A stretch of DNA of 64,000 bases from Aquilaria yunnanensis (lineage: Eukaryota > Streptophyta > Magnoliopsida > Malvales > Thymelaeaceae): positions 90,410,893 to 90,474,892 of the forward strand of contig CM077594.1 of the NCBI GenBank assembly GCA_039654915.1, given 5' to 3'. This document shows, in pieces, positions 22,958-36,170 of the stretch; the first letter of the stretch is position 1; each line of letters starts with the position of its first letter. Position numbers and translations under genes: made by a program. The notes below the pieces were generated by a model. The model searched no databases. It was not told the DNA's origin and saw nothing but the letters and a program-made list of their open reading frames with translations.

Positions 22958-25900
22958 ACAGGGCCTTAGTGCCCTGATTTGCTAACACTGGTTGATTCCT
23001 TGAGAACTATGATACCACCTAGGTTACAATTGGCTAGTTACTACTTGTGAAGTATCTTAAATCATTACATGCAACTAGTTACTTAGTCTACCCTACATAG
23101 AAAACATGCATACATCGTCTTGGCTATGTAATAACAATTAAATAAAAATAACTATGAAATGGTGTTGCGGCAATTAATGAAAACACAAATCAAAACAAGC
23201 CAAAACTTAAAACTTTAGTTACTTTAACTTCAAATAACAACCATATGTATACATTTCAAACTTATATACACCCAAATATAACCTTAGTGTTATACACACC
23301 AATGAACACTAGTAGAGGCAATCTCTTTGTATGAAAATACCATACATATAGAAGAAGAAACATATATCTACTAAAATTCATCCTTAGCTCTTCACCCAAG
23401 CAAGCTAGCTTAAAGTGATGAGCCACACTTTTTCTATACTCATTTAGCTTTAAACTGTAAGGCAAACACTTTGGTCAGTATTAGCTTATACTATAAGTAG
23501 CTTAAAACCATAAGATTTCCGACTTAAAAAGTACCTTCAAACACATAAAACTTAACCTTAACAGCTGCCTCTTACCAACTATTAAGTTTAGATAGCCAAT
23601 TTAATACCTGTACAACACTTAAGAGGTGAGTACTCTAAGAAACTCAATAAGAGATTCAGCACCTGCAGGGGGAAACATATACAAGCACGCAAAGCACAAC
23701 AACATATATATCTCATACAGCACAACCAACTAACCAAACAATACAACAAACAATAAACACAAACAATTAATAAACAACAATAATAATACAATGTAATGTA
23801 TAGATGGATGAGTGAATACACATGTTTATGCACTTAGGACTTCCTTACACCTAAAGGTATTCTTAACTGTCATGAGCTCATACGGCTGGGGTACTTAGAT
23901 ATTGGCCCTCATATCCAATACTATCACTTAATTAAACCCTATGAAGTTCTCCTTATGGGCGCCTTAAGTAAGCCATCGCTTACTTGACCTTGCCTGCCTT
24001 TTACAGGCTATTTAGAGTAAATCATCACTTACTTATGTCTTATTTATAACTTCCCCTTACTTGTGTATGCCAGGTAATTGAATTTAGTGGCCAAACTTCG
24101 TCAAGTTCCCCAGAACTCGATTTGGGCAACTTAGTGGATTTTCTTATTGAGCCCATTGACTCGGTTGGGACCTCTTTGGCGCTACTTGATGCTCGAAGGC
24201 ACTTGGCCTTTACTCTTGGGTCACCAAGGGTTCCAGACCTTTCTTGGGTCCCTTTCCAATGGCGAAGGTTCACGACTTCACCCATTGGTCATTAGAGGAC
24301 TCATATAATACTAGGTCTCTCCTTAGTACTCTATTTGTGACTTAAGGTACCTCACTTATCCACTTTTCCATAGCCCTCTTAACCACCCATATATTACCCA
24401 CTTATTAATGCATAATTAAATCTTAGGAACACTTTTGAGCCATGTTAGGATGCCACCTAAGCCTTAAGAATTGATTTGAGACACCTAGAAATAAGGTTGG
24501 CACAATTCAAGCACAATGTTATAGCATTGCATATTGTGGTGTGACAATATCATGATTTTATGGAAGTTGCTGGAAATAATGCAATAGCACTAGCATAGTT
24601 TGTGTGACTGAATTGCACATTCAAACAGCTTGTTTTTCCTCTTGAGCTCGATGTGATCACATCAAATAATCAATTCGATCGCATTAACCTTTGGACCTGC
24701 ATTTCTTCACCCCTTTCTCGGCCAATCTTGCTCTAAATCTTACCCAAACCAGTTCCAATCACTTTTGGCTCATTTTAACTCACTCCCAAGTGTTCTAACA
24801 TTACTTATGCATCATTTAATCATATCATAACATAAATTTTTTACCTTAAATCCAAGTTAAGCAAGATCTAAAACAAGTCACACACATAAGCACCATGTTG
24901 TACAATGGAGTTCTTTTGAGTTCCAAGCTTGAATTCAACCAAATTGGACATTAAGGGTATGAAATTAAGACCATTTTCTAACCATTTAACAAGCTTATAA
25001 CTAACCCACAAGGATCAAAGATGTTTACCTTAAGGTTTGAACTAAAAACTTGCAAGAACAACTTCAAATGCACCAAATACATCAAAGATGAGCTAATGAC
25101 TTGTTGTGATGGCTTTGGGACATTCAATTTTCATAAAATTTTGGGTAGATTGAGAGGTTTGAGGAAGAGCTATGGAGAGTGGAGAGCTGAGAAAATGGAG
25201 TGAAGAAGATGGTGAATAGCGTTATTTATCTCTTCTTAAAATACCCTAACTACTCCACTTACCCCATTTCTCTCATACTTGTCACTTTGGCTCTCAAACA
25301 TAGCTTTTATTCACTTAGGCCACTTAAACCCTTCCTCCACAATCTCTTCTTTGTCCCATAGAAAGTTTTTTCTTACCCCCCACACTTTGCCCTTAGGCCA
25401 TTTAAGCCATTATAAGGTATAATAACTCAATTTCTCACTTAGTACATTTTTAACCCTTAACTCCTACTTTTGGTTCAAATGGCTAGAAAATTTTATAGTC
25501 TTAGCTTATTTATCTCAAAACACTTACATGAACCTAATTTCACGAAAATTACAGTCATGCCATTGACTTGGGCCAAAATTACCATTTTACCCTTTTTACC
25601 TTTTTCACCGTTTAGGTGCCAATTATACTTTGGAACTCAATTTAACCTTACTTAACTTGCTTTTCTTGCTTAATAAAAATTATTTGAGAAAAAATAACTT
25701 AGGATTTACTTACCTTGGCTTTGAACAATGGGATGTACTTGGAGAGCTTTTACAAAAGTGTAAATTTTTTAAACAAAAGTGAAAAATGTGTAATTTCACC
25801 GAAACATCAAGGGACAAATTTTAATTATCCCAAACAAATATTGCTAGTGGTTGATTTCAGAGAAGTGCTTGTTGATTTCAGAGAAGTGCTTGCAATTAGT

Positions 25901-26560
25901 ATTTGATGTTAGAACAAAGTAGATTTTTTATGATTATCTCAATAATTTACAAAATTCACATGGCTACTAATTGACATTTTTAAGATTTTGCATCTATCAT
26001 TCTATGAGTCTTTTCCTTTTTGCTTATGACATAGCATATCTTTTGAGAGTATTCACATATTTGAAACTTAATTTGAAACTTTTATATAACTTATTTTCAT
26101 TGTGAGATAAAAGTAGTTTAGTGGTTCACAAGGCCCGTAACTTTGAAGTCATTAGATACTATATATCAAGTTGGATGAATTCAATAAGAGATGTTTCATG
26201 GCAATCCGAATTTTCTTCTCCCTTGACTCTTAGGGTCCATAAAAAAAACGTTAGGTTGTGAGACATCCAGTCTCTTCTTTTACCAGCTATCACCATGCAT
26301 TTCTTTTGTAATGAGGTGAACGAGTTTAAGAACATTATTTGATCATCCTTTGATTTTCAATAAGAAAATTTTATGATGATGGACGATCGCCCTCACCATT
26401 ATGTCACGGACTGGCCAACTTGTGAGGATGAAGGTCCTTTAAAATGGGCAATAATTGTGGAGAAAAAAAAATGGAAATAAAAAAAAAGCAAGAAATAAGG
26501 AGAAAATGAAAAAAAAAAATTGGGTAGAACCGAAACTAGAGAGAGACAAGTCAACTCCGG
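22958..26560. other. Gene-poor stretch with a probable LTR fragment
   Basis: No gene recognised. Bases about 23560-25720 have the texture of a Ty3/gypsy LTR or its remnant, probably minus strand: long non-coding, moderate GC, with paired direct motifs such as TAAGTAAGCCATCGCTTACTT and TAAATCATCACTTACTT. I could not find a matching second copy or target duplication. An 18-bp direct repeat (GTTGATTTCAGAGAAGTGCTT) sits at about 25850-25891. Confidence 0.25.
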
Positions 26561-26739
26561 TGTGTTGATTGGTTAATTCTTTTTCCTGTCCTTTCTCTTC
26601 CTTCAACGACACACAACACAGACGAAGCTTCAACCACCTCCGTCCCCGCAAATTCACCTTCACGCGTCCCCGAATCAATAATTCCACTCCGCTTTTCCTC
26701 TGTTTCTGCCCCGACTTTCTCTCCCCCTTTCCAATCACA

Positions 26740-29738
26740 ATGGGCATCTCTTTCAGCAACAACCGTCGCCGGAATCAGACCTACCCCCCGCCGCCGCCTC
26801 CTCCTTACTATTACCCTCCCGAACCGCCTCTGCTTCCCCCTCCCCATCCCTCTCTCTATCCCTCCATCCCTCCCTACCCTGCGCAGCCTCACAGCCCGTA
26901 TCCCCCTCCGCCGGCTCCGATTCGCAACAATGGCTACGGTTCAGCTCCCTACAGTTCCGGCAGCCACTCCAATCCCATGATCGGTCGGTTCCATTACCAC
27001 TATAATCCGTACCATGCGAACCAAAACAGCTGGTGGCCTGGAATTCGTGGGCCGGTTGGACCGCCGCCGCAGCCTCCACCTTACGTCGACCATCAGAACG
27101 CGAAGAAGGTGAGGAACGATGTGAACGTTCATAAACATACCTTGAAGTTGGAGGTGGACGAGCATAACCCTGAACATCAGTTGGTCTCCTTCGTTTTTGA
27201 CGCCTTGTTTGACGGGAGGTAAGACTGCTCCTAACTCACCACCTTCGAATCTGATGAATTCCGAATTATGTCTCTGCATCGTTTATTCAGCTGTTTATCT
27301 TTTTTTGAATTTTTAATTCGATTTTAGGGTGTGAATATGATCCTTCTGGTTGCCATATTTTAGACTTCTGCTCTGGCCAGTCTGACGGAGAATCTGATTA
27401 CCTAATATTTATGCTATGTTTTACCAGTTTATATGGAATGGGGCTTTACCGCATTTAGTGTTGAAATTTGGGAGGATACCACTAATGTGGGAAGTCTTTG
27501 GTTGTTGAAAGCTGTTATTTCATGTGCGAATATATCGAGAAGTATGGGTGAATAGAGAGAAAACTGATAAGGCAATGTAGCTAGTGTAAACAAAACATTT
27601 GGATCCTTTCCTTGGTTCAATTCTATTGCTTGATTATGTTAGAAAGTTTGAATCTGATGTAAAGTAGAGTGAAAAAGAAACAACTGGGAGCAAGATCTCA
27701 GATTGCAGTTTGGAGTAGCAAGCATGACTCACTAAGAACACGGTCATTCGGCCGTCTTTGCTATCATATAATCCTGAAGATTTCGCAGCCATCAAAACTT
27801 GGCTTTATGAGTTCTTATAATGGACAGGAACATATGGACTCTGAATCACTTTCTGCTACTGCCTCCATCATGGAAATTGGAGAAATGAAAAGTGAGACAC
27901 ATTCAACTGCCTGGCAACTGGGGAAGGGTGTAGTCCTTAGACAGAACTAGGGGATATATTTAGATGACCCATTGTTTCTTCATTTCAAAGTTTTTGTAGT
28001 TCCTAAATGTTGGTAAAACTTTTGAATTTTCTGAAAACCCTTCCTTGTTAGTTAAGGTTTAGTTTCGTTTTGAGAGGAAAGTAGTGATCTAAGGATATGG
28101 AACATTGCTTTCTGATTATAGCTTTTCTGTGATAAACTAAACCATGTGTTTTGGTACATCTCAAATTTTGTTAGGGAGACACAAGACAAACAGGCCTAGG
28201 AAGAGTTATCTAAGCTCCTCTTTGATTTTTTGTTTATTAGTTATTTATTTTATTTATTACATGAAGGAAACGTGGCTTCAAACAAAATTTTTGGATAGCT
28301 GTGAATTTTTTACCTATGCTTTTCAACCATAGGTTTTGTAAGCTCAATCATTGATATTGGTCTCGTTTATGAATTTCTATCTATGTTAGACCTACTTTTC
28401 TAGTTCTAAGAATTATCAAATTTTTACCCATCTAACAGCATTTGATGTGTATGCATATGTTTTTCCCATGTAGAAAAAAAAAATTTCCAATTGGTGATTG
28501 CTATAAGTCCAATAAGAGTTCAATTTGTTTTTAATCTGCAGCATCACTATTTACTACTTCGCCAAGGAAGAACTTGGTTGTAAATTTGTTCCAGTATTCC
28601 CTGAAGCACACATGCCAATAAGGATCTCTTTCCAGAAGGGTCTTGGCCAGAAATTTCGACAGCCTTCAGGAACTGGCATCGATTTAGGGTTTTTTGAATT
28701 AGATGACCTCTCCAAACCATCACCTGAAGAGGATATCTTCCCTCTTGTAATAGTTGCTGAAACAAGTGTTCACCCTTCATCTACTGATGAACATGTCAGC
28801 GATCTTGCACCTAGTAAATCAGCTAATATGCAAATCACTCAGACTGTTCTCGAGAAAAATGATGGAAATGTGTTTGATGTGAAAGTTATCCGACAGATAT
28901 TATGGGTTGATGGTGTTCGTTATGAGCTCCGTGAGATATATGGATTGGGTAGCACCAGTGCAGCTGAAACCTTTGATGATGGAGATTCAGGGAAGGAGTG
29001 TGTCATCTGCATGACTGAAAACAAGGATACAGCTGTTTTACCTTGCCGCCACATGGTAATACTCTAGCCTTATTTCTTGAGGATCTATGACAGCTCTGCC
29101 ATATTGTTACTCATGATGAATTAGGATATAAAATAGTAAAAAGCTAATTTCGTTTTGTTCGAATGTTGATATTTGATGGGATTTTGGTGCCTGAGCATAA
29201 TGTATTGAAGTCATTTCTTAGGTGTCTGTCGACAGAACAACTTTAGGCATGCTATATCACTTCTGATCTGTTAAAAGGGAGCATACTGGTATGAAAATGA
29301 TTGTAGATTTTACAGTAGCTAATTTGCTCATAAGTCATTTACTTCTACCAGATTTAACTGTACTGTTCCTTTGCAAGCGTGCAGTCAGACACTTGAATCT
29401 TGTGGGGAAGGGGGGTTGTTTGGGGCACTTGCGTGTGTAAGATTGTCATTCATCTTAAACCAGGAATATTGTTCCACCTGCTTAGTATGAGGTTCTCTCA
29501 CGGAACAAACCTTGTGTGCCAGTAATCTAAGAAACGTATAAGCTAAGGCAGCCATCATTTGCTCTTTTTTAAATTTCTGAAACATTAGTCACATGGGTTT
29601 GAACGGACTTGTGTTGTGAATTTGCAGTGTATGTGCAGCGAGTGTGCTAAAGAATTGAGGCTCCAGACAAACAAATGCCCTATATGTCGGCAACCCATTG
29701 AGGAACTCATAGAGATAAAGATAAACGGCGGTCAATAA
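26740..29738 (+). CDS. LUL: RING-type E3 ubiquitin ligase of the LUL / LOG2 family
   Basis: Three exons, 26740-27218, 28542-29055 and 29628-29738, give a 367-aa protein. The N-terminus MGISFS fits an N-myristoylation site (Gly2, Ser6), so membrane attachment is likely. Residues about 12-75 are proline- and tyrosine-rich. Residues about 120-290 hold the conserved LUL (DAR2) region, with [32 protein letters not shown] and [17 protein letters not shown]. The RING is C3HC4: Cys313, Cys316, Cys328, His330, Cys334, Cys337, Cys348, Cys351, all present. LOG2/LUL ligases pass ubiquitin from an E2 to membrane-associated substrates; Arabidopsis LOG2 works with GDU1 in amino-acid export and stress responses. 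The start is the ATG in good family alignment; the frame is open upstream to 26569, but that part is UTR-like. The first intron is 1.3 kb and the second splits the RING just after His330-Met331. Confidence 0.93.
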
Positions 29739-32700
29739 AAGGTTTCCCTCTTCTTACCCAAGTTAATTTGTACTTAGATCGATCATATTCTTTGTTTTTT
29801 TTTCGGCCTGTAATCTGTGTTGCGTGTTCACAGCCATCATTCTGTTAAAGTGGAAGGCACAGATTGCATGTATAGTTTTAGTCATTCCCGGTAAGGATAT
29901 GTACCCATCTTCAACGACTGCCAAATCTTGGGTCAGGGAGTTGTGTGAGTCCTTACCCAAAGAATATACTTTAGACATGATAGTTAATTTTGAATTACAT
30001 CTCCTGCTGAGGCAGGCACCTTTATTCTCTCTCACCCTCTCCCTCTGCCTCTGCCTCTCTCTCTCTCTCTCTCTCTTTTCCTCCCTGTCAACTGTTGTTG
30101 GCTATATATCTGGCATTTTGCCGGTACCCTTTCAGTCAGATGAAGATATATGAACTTTCTTTTCCTTTGTCAGATTCAGATAGTCGTGTCAATCATGTAA
30201 AGTGCTGGTAATAGTTGCTTTATTCGTAGTTCTTTAAACCCTGACGAGTGACGACCCATGTCTCCCTGAGGATCCCTGGTTTGTTAAGTTAGGTGTCTTA
30301 GTCTCACCTTTCACCTGCAGATCCAGAGCAGGGATATTCAAAAAGCTTCTAAAGGGTGTTTGGCTTGGCTACTGTGCTGGACTTGGATGAACATTCTAGC
30401 ACATGTTAGCCGACAGCCAAAAAGAAACACTAGAGACCTAGAGAATATTTGCAACGCAAGTTAGCATAAGAAGGGTACAAACTGAGAAGCTTAGAATGAT
30501 TCAAGCCCCCGCCCGCCGGGGGAAGCTTGTCTATGGGGAATCTTAACGAGAGTGCCAATTATATTTCACAAGTTGCTTTTCCCACCATCCCATATTGCTA
30601 CCAGTTTATCTTTGTAGTCTTCTATCTCGTCGTGTGATCCTTCGGTCACAATTTGTTTCAACCACTTCCTTTTTGGAATATCCCAGGATGACAAACCAGA
30701 TGCCTACATTGCTATTGATTGTGCCTACATCGCTATTGATTTTGTTTACTGAATTTTCAAGTTAATGTATTATGGTAATGATTACATTTTTTGGGGTAAA
30801 GTATGGAGAGATGCTGAAAAATAGAAAGTTGTCAACAACTTTAAGAAAAAAAAAAAACAAAAGGGTCAAAGAATTTGGGAAGTAATAAAGTATAAACATT
30901 TGTTTGATTTTTAATGAAACAAGCATTAGATGGAAAGAATAGAATACCGAAGAAGTCTGAACAAAGAAGCTGCCATTGCCAGGCCTACAGCAGGGGGACG
31001 GATTTCACCATTGGAAAGGAAAACCATTGCCTACTGCCTCCATCTTCAATCTCCATCGGAAACCCTCAAAACCAAAAGACCGCTATAGTATAGATCCATA
31101 TGCAGACACAGATTGCTCGTTTGTTGATGTTCGTCACTGGCTCTCTTCTTACTATTCACCTAGGTCCACTACCACTAGTCTGTTTTTACATGTTGAAAAA
31201 CAACCGGCTAGAAAAAATCACCAACAAAGTTAGGATATAACATCGGTAAAATGTCATTTGCCTGAGCCAACAAGTGGATGCTTTGCTTTTTTTCTTCTTC
31301 ACAAGTGAAGCGCAGACTAAACTGAGATCACATTTTGACAGACCTTGTTGCAAACATCTACCTTTCACCATGTATATTTCTATACTCCCTAGAGCATGAT
31401 GCTCTAAAACTAAATTTTTTTTTTCCCCTTCTGAAAGAGCCTAAGTCCTAGAACAATAAAAATTTGTTTGGACCATGCGTTATCTCATCCCTAATAAATG
31501 GCGCCTCCATCATCCTCTGCAGATCCATGTGGGAGCTCATGTGACTTCATCCACGTAAACGGCAAATTTTGCCCAACTTACGCTCCCTCCCCAATACCCC
31601 TCCACCCCCAAATTGATCTTCTTACCCGAGTGAAAATCCTTAATCCTAGTGGCAAAATTGACAAGTCCACTCTTACCTAACCCTCTGTCTGCCCATAAAC
31701 CCTTTGCCTTGGTCATTTCATCTCGCAATGCCAGTACCACTTTGCCCACATTGAGAGGCTACCCTCCTTTCAAAAGCTAAAAGGCTTGAAGAAAATGTGA
31801 CTCGGTGTTATTAGTAGCGAAAAGAAAATAAACCCCCCATCCTTTTTCATATGGCACTTTTGTCACCATTCGAATGCTCTTTGGCAAATAATGTTAACAT
31901 CCTCCTAGGGGGAGGAAAACCAGGGGGACAAAGGGTTAATCACGTTTTTAGGCTTTTGAGAAGAACAGCATAATTTGCGTGCAGCTGAAGGGTCCAAACA
32001 AAGAGAGCAAACTGTGTGGGAAATTCGAAAAATTAAACAAAAAGAAAACCCTCTCGCACACTAACAGGCCCTACAAACGTGATAATTCTCGCACCAAGTA
32101 GCCTTGTTCTCGGGTACCTTTCTTTACCTAATTGATGTCGAAAGTAAGCCGCGATTAAACCCATATTGATCTTGGTGGTGCTTTATTTTTTGCAAAACCC
32201 TTGGTTCACATTTTCTTTTCAAACCAAGAACCGCTACTCGATACATCAGTCTAATACAACCAACTACTGCTCCAAGATTTTTCTTCTCCTCACGTTACAT
32301 GGCTCCAGCTGCTTGCAACACGACAAAATATGTTCAACCTACAGTAATTAGTGCAGAAGCTTGCTTCAAAATTTTCATCTCTTTTTCCCAAATAACATGA
32401 ATGATGAACCTCATTTATTGAGCCAAATTTTAGCTGTTAATGCCATTACAGTAAAACTTGCTACTAACTGATACTGCAACTTCAAAGGTATAAGCTTTGA
32501 CTTGGAGCCTTGTTTTGGTACTGCTGGGGAAAAAAAATGGTAAGAGCCCACATGAAAAAAAAAATGAAGAGAATTTGGAGGCCAGACGCTATTTCTCTGG
32601 CTCCTCACGCCTTTCCGGACCACCAATTCTTTATCTTCTTCTGATATAGGGTAGAGCTTCCTTATTTTTGAATCATGACACTGGTAGATTGGGATGCTAT

Positions 32701-33900
32701 ATAAACTGATACTGTTGTTGTAATGTGAGGAAAAAAGAAAGAGAAACTCGTGGATGGTCCAAAAATGGTGGTGGTTCAAAAACCTGGGTACTATTAAGTC
32801 ACAGACATTTCATTCTAAGATCACATGCATTTAGTTGACTAGAATAATGATCGACTGGTATTGCACCAAACATTTAATCTTCATAAAATTGATTAGTTGG
32901 GGGCCAATTTGCATTATCCACCTGCTCCGAATTCCCTTAAAAATGAAACTTTGAAACACCCATGTTGATCCTCTCTCTCCATTGATTGTTGGGAAATTGA
33001 TGAAAATGTCCCTAATGCATTTATTTACTGCAATTTATTCCAAATGCTCATGAAACTAAGCAAGAGAACGAAATCCATGGAGGTTCTGTTGTTAGTGTAT
33101 TAAAAAAAAAAACAATGGAACTGGTGGTGGGCCGTTTGAGCATTAAAGAACAAAATCCACTGAAATTCTCACTCGTCAAATAATAATGTGCATAGTGATG
33201 TGGGTCTCAGACTCTCAGATGCTCATAATTGAATGGAATTAATCAAGAGAATTCTGAGTGGGGGTGAATAATTAACCAAACCTTAAGTGGGTCAAACAAA
33301 TACAAAAGGGTCAAAATAAGAAAAGAAGCAGCAGCTGGGGGATCGCTTGTTTTTTCACAGCCACTGCCAGGCTGCCCCAATCTTCTCATTCTCAGCTGGG
33401 GAGGGCAATTCAGTAAATATGGTATTAGTATGCGAAAGTCGTAACGTATACAGAGTCAGATAGAGTAAAAATAATAATTTGGCAATGCCAAACCCATAGG
33501 CCCCAGTGGATGCTATTATTTATTGTACTATCCAAAACTGGGGAGAGAGGAAATTTCAAATCTGACGGAGTACATTCACACCTGCTCATGGTAAATGACA
33601 ATTATTACTACTATACTTATCAAAGCATCAATATAGGGGGTGGAACTTTCACCATGACCTATTTGGAATCCAAGATTCCAAAACAAGCCAAAGCCAAAGG
33701 CCAAGCTAAGTTCGAGGGCTTATTATAGCAATATAAAAAAGAGCAGGGACTCGGTTCCCCCAAAAATAAAAAAGGAAGTGACTTGTTTTGTAAGATGTTG
33801 CACACTTCCACTAGTTGTTTAACAATAAATAAAGGCCAAAAAGATAAGAGTGCAAGAACTTGCAGGTTGCTGCTCTCACTCACTCCCCCTTTCTTCTGCT
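29739..33900. other. 3' UTR of the RING gene and intergenic DNA
   Basis: Nothing I can name. A (CT)n-rich run is at about 30043-30080. ORFs at 30976-31233 (plus, 85 aa) and 31537-31749 (minus, 70 aa) have protein-like composition but match no family I know, and could be exon relics. Several poly-A tracts occur. Confidence 0.35.
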
Positions 33901-33902
33901 TA

Positions 33903-33925
33903 CCCCCCCCCCCCCCCCCCCCCCC
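33903..33925 (+). repeat. Poly-C run upstream of the HIPP gene
   Basis: An uninterrupted C tract of more than 20 bases about 380 nt before the HIPP start codon; length is assembly-sensitive. Confidence 0.7.
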
Positions 33926-34013
33926 TCTTGACTTCTCTCTCCTAACCTGAAATAGAGGAAACAAAGTTACCAGAGAAGATTAATGTGATTCCACCTTCCG
34001 CAAATCTGCTCCT

Positions 34014-34037
34014 CGCTCTCTCTCTCTCTCTCTCTCC
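34014..34037 (+). repeat. (CT)n microsatellite in the HIPP leader region
   Basis: About eleven CT units, 270 nt before the HIPP ATG. CT/GA repeats are common in plant 5' leaders and core promoters. Confidence 0.8.
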
Positions 34038-34306
34038 TTCTTAACGCTGAGCACGAGTGCTGTTGCTGTGCTTCAACCTCTCTGCTCAGAGAATACAGAG
34101 GCTTGTTCTCTTCTCCTACCATTTACTCTGCCAGAAAATACCCAGAATAGAGCAGGAAGAGATGCCATTCTGTGGGGATCCGTTGTAAATCCTTCAGCTT
34201 CTTCGCTTCAGACTATAGCTGCTTTCTGTTTATCAGATCTGCAAGCAACCCCATTAACTCTTTCAGCTCTTGTTCCCTTCTACTTGTTTCTTTCTGACCG
34301 GTAAAA

Positions 34307-36170
34307 ATGAGTAAGGAAGAGTTTATGAAGATCCAGGTACTTGAATCTCTACCCCTCCCTTGTTCTTTTCTTTTTTTGGCTTCTTCGAAGTTCCTTGCTT
34401 CATTTGAACTCAATGTTCAGGCAGCTGTTTTTCTTTTTGTCACCTTTTCATTGTGTCTGAGCTTTTAGATTTAGCTTCAACACTTTTAAAATGTTACTTC
34501 TGCTGCTTACCTTGGTCTTGTTCTTCCGTGTGCTTGTTGCCTGCAGACTTGTGTTCTAAAAGTGAACATACACTGTGATGGATGTAAGCAGAAGGTGAAG
34601 AAAATTTTGCAGAAGATTGATGGTATGGTACCCCGAATATATACTTTTCCCTCATATAAGTTATAACTAGCTTTAAATTTTTCTAGGAACTGTTCTCTAA
34701 CACAGCTTCTGGATTGAGTTCTGGGTTTGTTGGTTTCCTGGTGCAGGGGTCTTCACCACTACCATAGATGCAGAGCAAGGGAAGGTGACCGTGTCTGGAA
34801 ATGTAGACCCAGCCATCCTCATCAAGAAGCTTGCAAAATCTGGCAAGCATGCAGAGCTCTGGGGCTCACAAAAGCCAAATAACAACCAGAACCACCTGGC
34901 TAATCAGCTCAAGAACATGCAAATTGACCATGGCAAAGCACCAAACAACCAGAAACAAAATAAAGGGCAGAAAGGTAATAATAACGGCAATAACATGAAT
35001 CACCAGCACCCCAATAATCAGCCCAAAGGAGGCCAGCCGAACCCCCAGCAACTTCAGCAACTCCAGCAGCAGCTGGCCCAAATGAAGGGCTTCCAAGATC
35101 TGAATTTAATGCCCCAACAACTAAAGGACATGAAGTTGCCACAATTGATCCCCCAAAACGCCCACCCAAACCAGAAGGCCGTCAGGTTTGATGTGCCTGA
35201 TGATGACTTCACTGACGATGATGAGTTTGATGATGACCTGGATGATGAAGATTTCGATGACGAGGATTTTGAAGATGAAATGGATGGTCCTCGCCAGCCG
35301 CTTAATAAGATGAAGCCCGTGATGGGGAATGGGCAGAACATGATGAACGGCATGTTGAACCCTGATCTCCATGCCCAGATAGTGAACGCCCAGAAGGGCG
35401 GCAACCTCAACGGTGCTCCTCCCAACGCCGGAGGCAATGGTAAGAAGGCGGGCAACGGTGGCGGCGCTAATGCGGTTCCCGTTCAGCTTGTCGGTGGAGG
35501 AGGTCAGGGAGGAAACGGAGGTAAAAAGGGCGGCGGCGGGAATCCGAATCAAACCCCTGGTAAACAAGGTGGTAAAAACGGCGGTGGTGGCTTTCCACCG
35601 GATGGCAAGAATGGTAATTTCAGCGGCGGCATGGGAGCAAACAATAAAAACGGTGGTATTAATAATGTTGTTGCTAATGGGGGCAAGAAAGGAAATAATG
35701 GTGCCCCCAACGGTGGCGTTCCAAATGACATGTTTCAGAAGATTGGTGGTCCGAATGGCAATATGGGTCAGGGTGGAATGGGCATGCCCATGGGCCAGAT
35801 GGGTAATATCATGGGCCAGATGGGCAATACGCCGGCGGTTCAAGGTTTACCGGCGGCCGCCGCTACCTCAATGAACGGTGGCGGAGGTGGAGGGTACTTC
35901 CAAGGAGCGGGTCCGGATCTGATGCCGGGCAATCCGTACCACCAGCAGCAGCAGCAGCAGCATCAACAACAACAGTACATGGCAGCTATGATGAACCAAC
36001 AACGAGCCATGGGAAACGAAAGGTTCCAGCCGATGATGTACGCCAGGCCGCCGCCGGCGGTCAATTACATGCCGCCGTATCCGTACCCGTATCCTTACCC
36101 GCCTCCGGGCGCTGACCCGTATACTCACTTCTTCAGTGACGAAAACACCTCAAGTTGCAGTATCATGTGA
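34307..36170 (+). CDS. HIPP: Heavy-metal-associated isoprenylated plant protein (HIPP)
   Basis: Three exons, 34307-34336, 34547-34622 and 34747-36170, encode 509 aa. Residues about 10-75 form an HMA domain with the metal-binding pair Cys20-x2-Cys23 (HCDGC), followed by the usual KILQKIDG...VTVSGNVDP pattern. The rest is low complexity: Gln/Asn-rich (about 85-175), a strongly acidic stretch (about 184-215, many Asp), a long Gly/Asn-rich region (about 230-420), a poly-Gln run near 390-400, and Pro/Tyr repeats. It ends in Cys-Ser-Ile-Met, a CaaX box for farnesylation at Cys506. HIPPs bind metals such as Cu, Zn or Cd and take part in metal homeostasis and stress or pathogen responses at membranes or in the nucleus. 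It belongs with the long Gly-rich HIPPs. Exon 1 codes only ten residues, but its phase and splice sites fit. Confidence 0.93.

Noticed and set aside
26551..27279. Several minus-strand ORFs over the first exon of the RING gene
   Set aside because: Antisense shadows of the proline-rich coding sequence.
27669..27950. 93-aa ORF inside the first intron of the RING gene
   Set aside because: Lies between well-supported splice sites and resembles no protein; chance ORF.
35121..35843. 240-aa minus-strand ORF
   Set aside because: It is antisense to the HIPP coding exon and its composition mirrors the Gly/Asn-rich repeats there.
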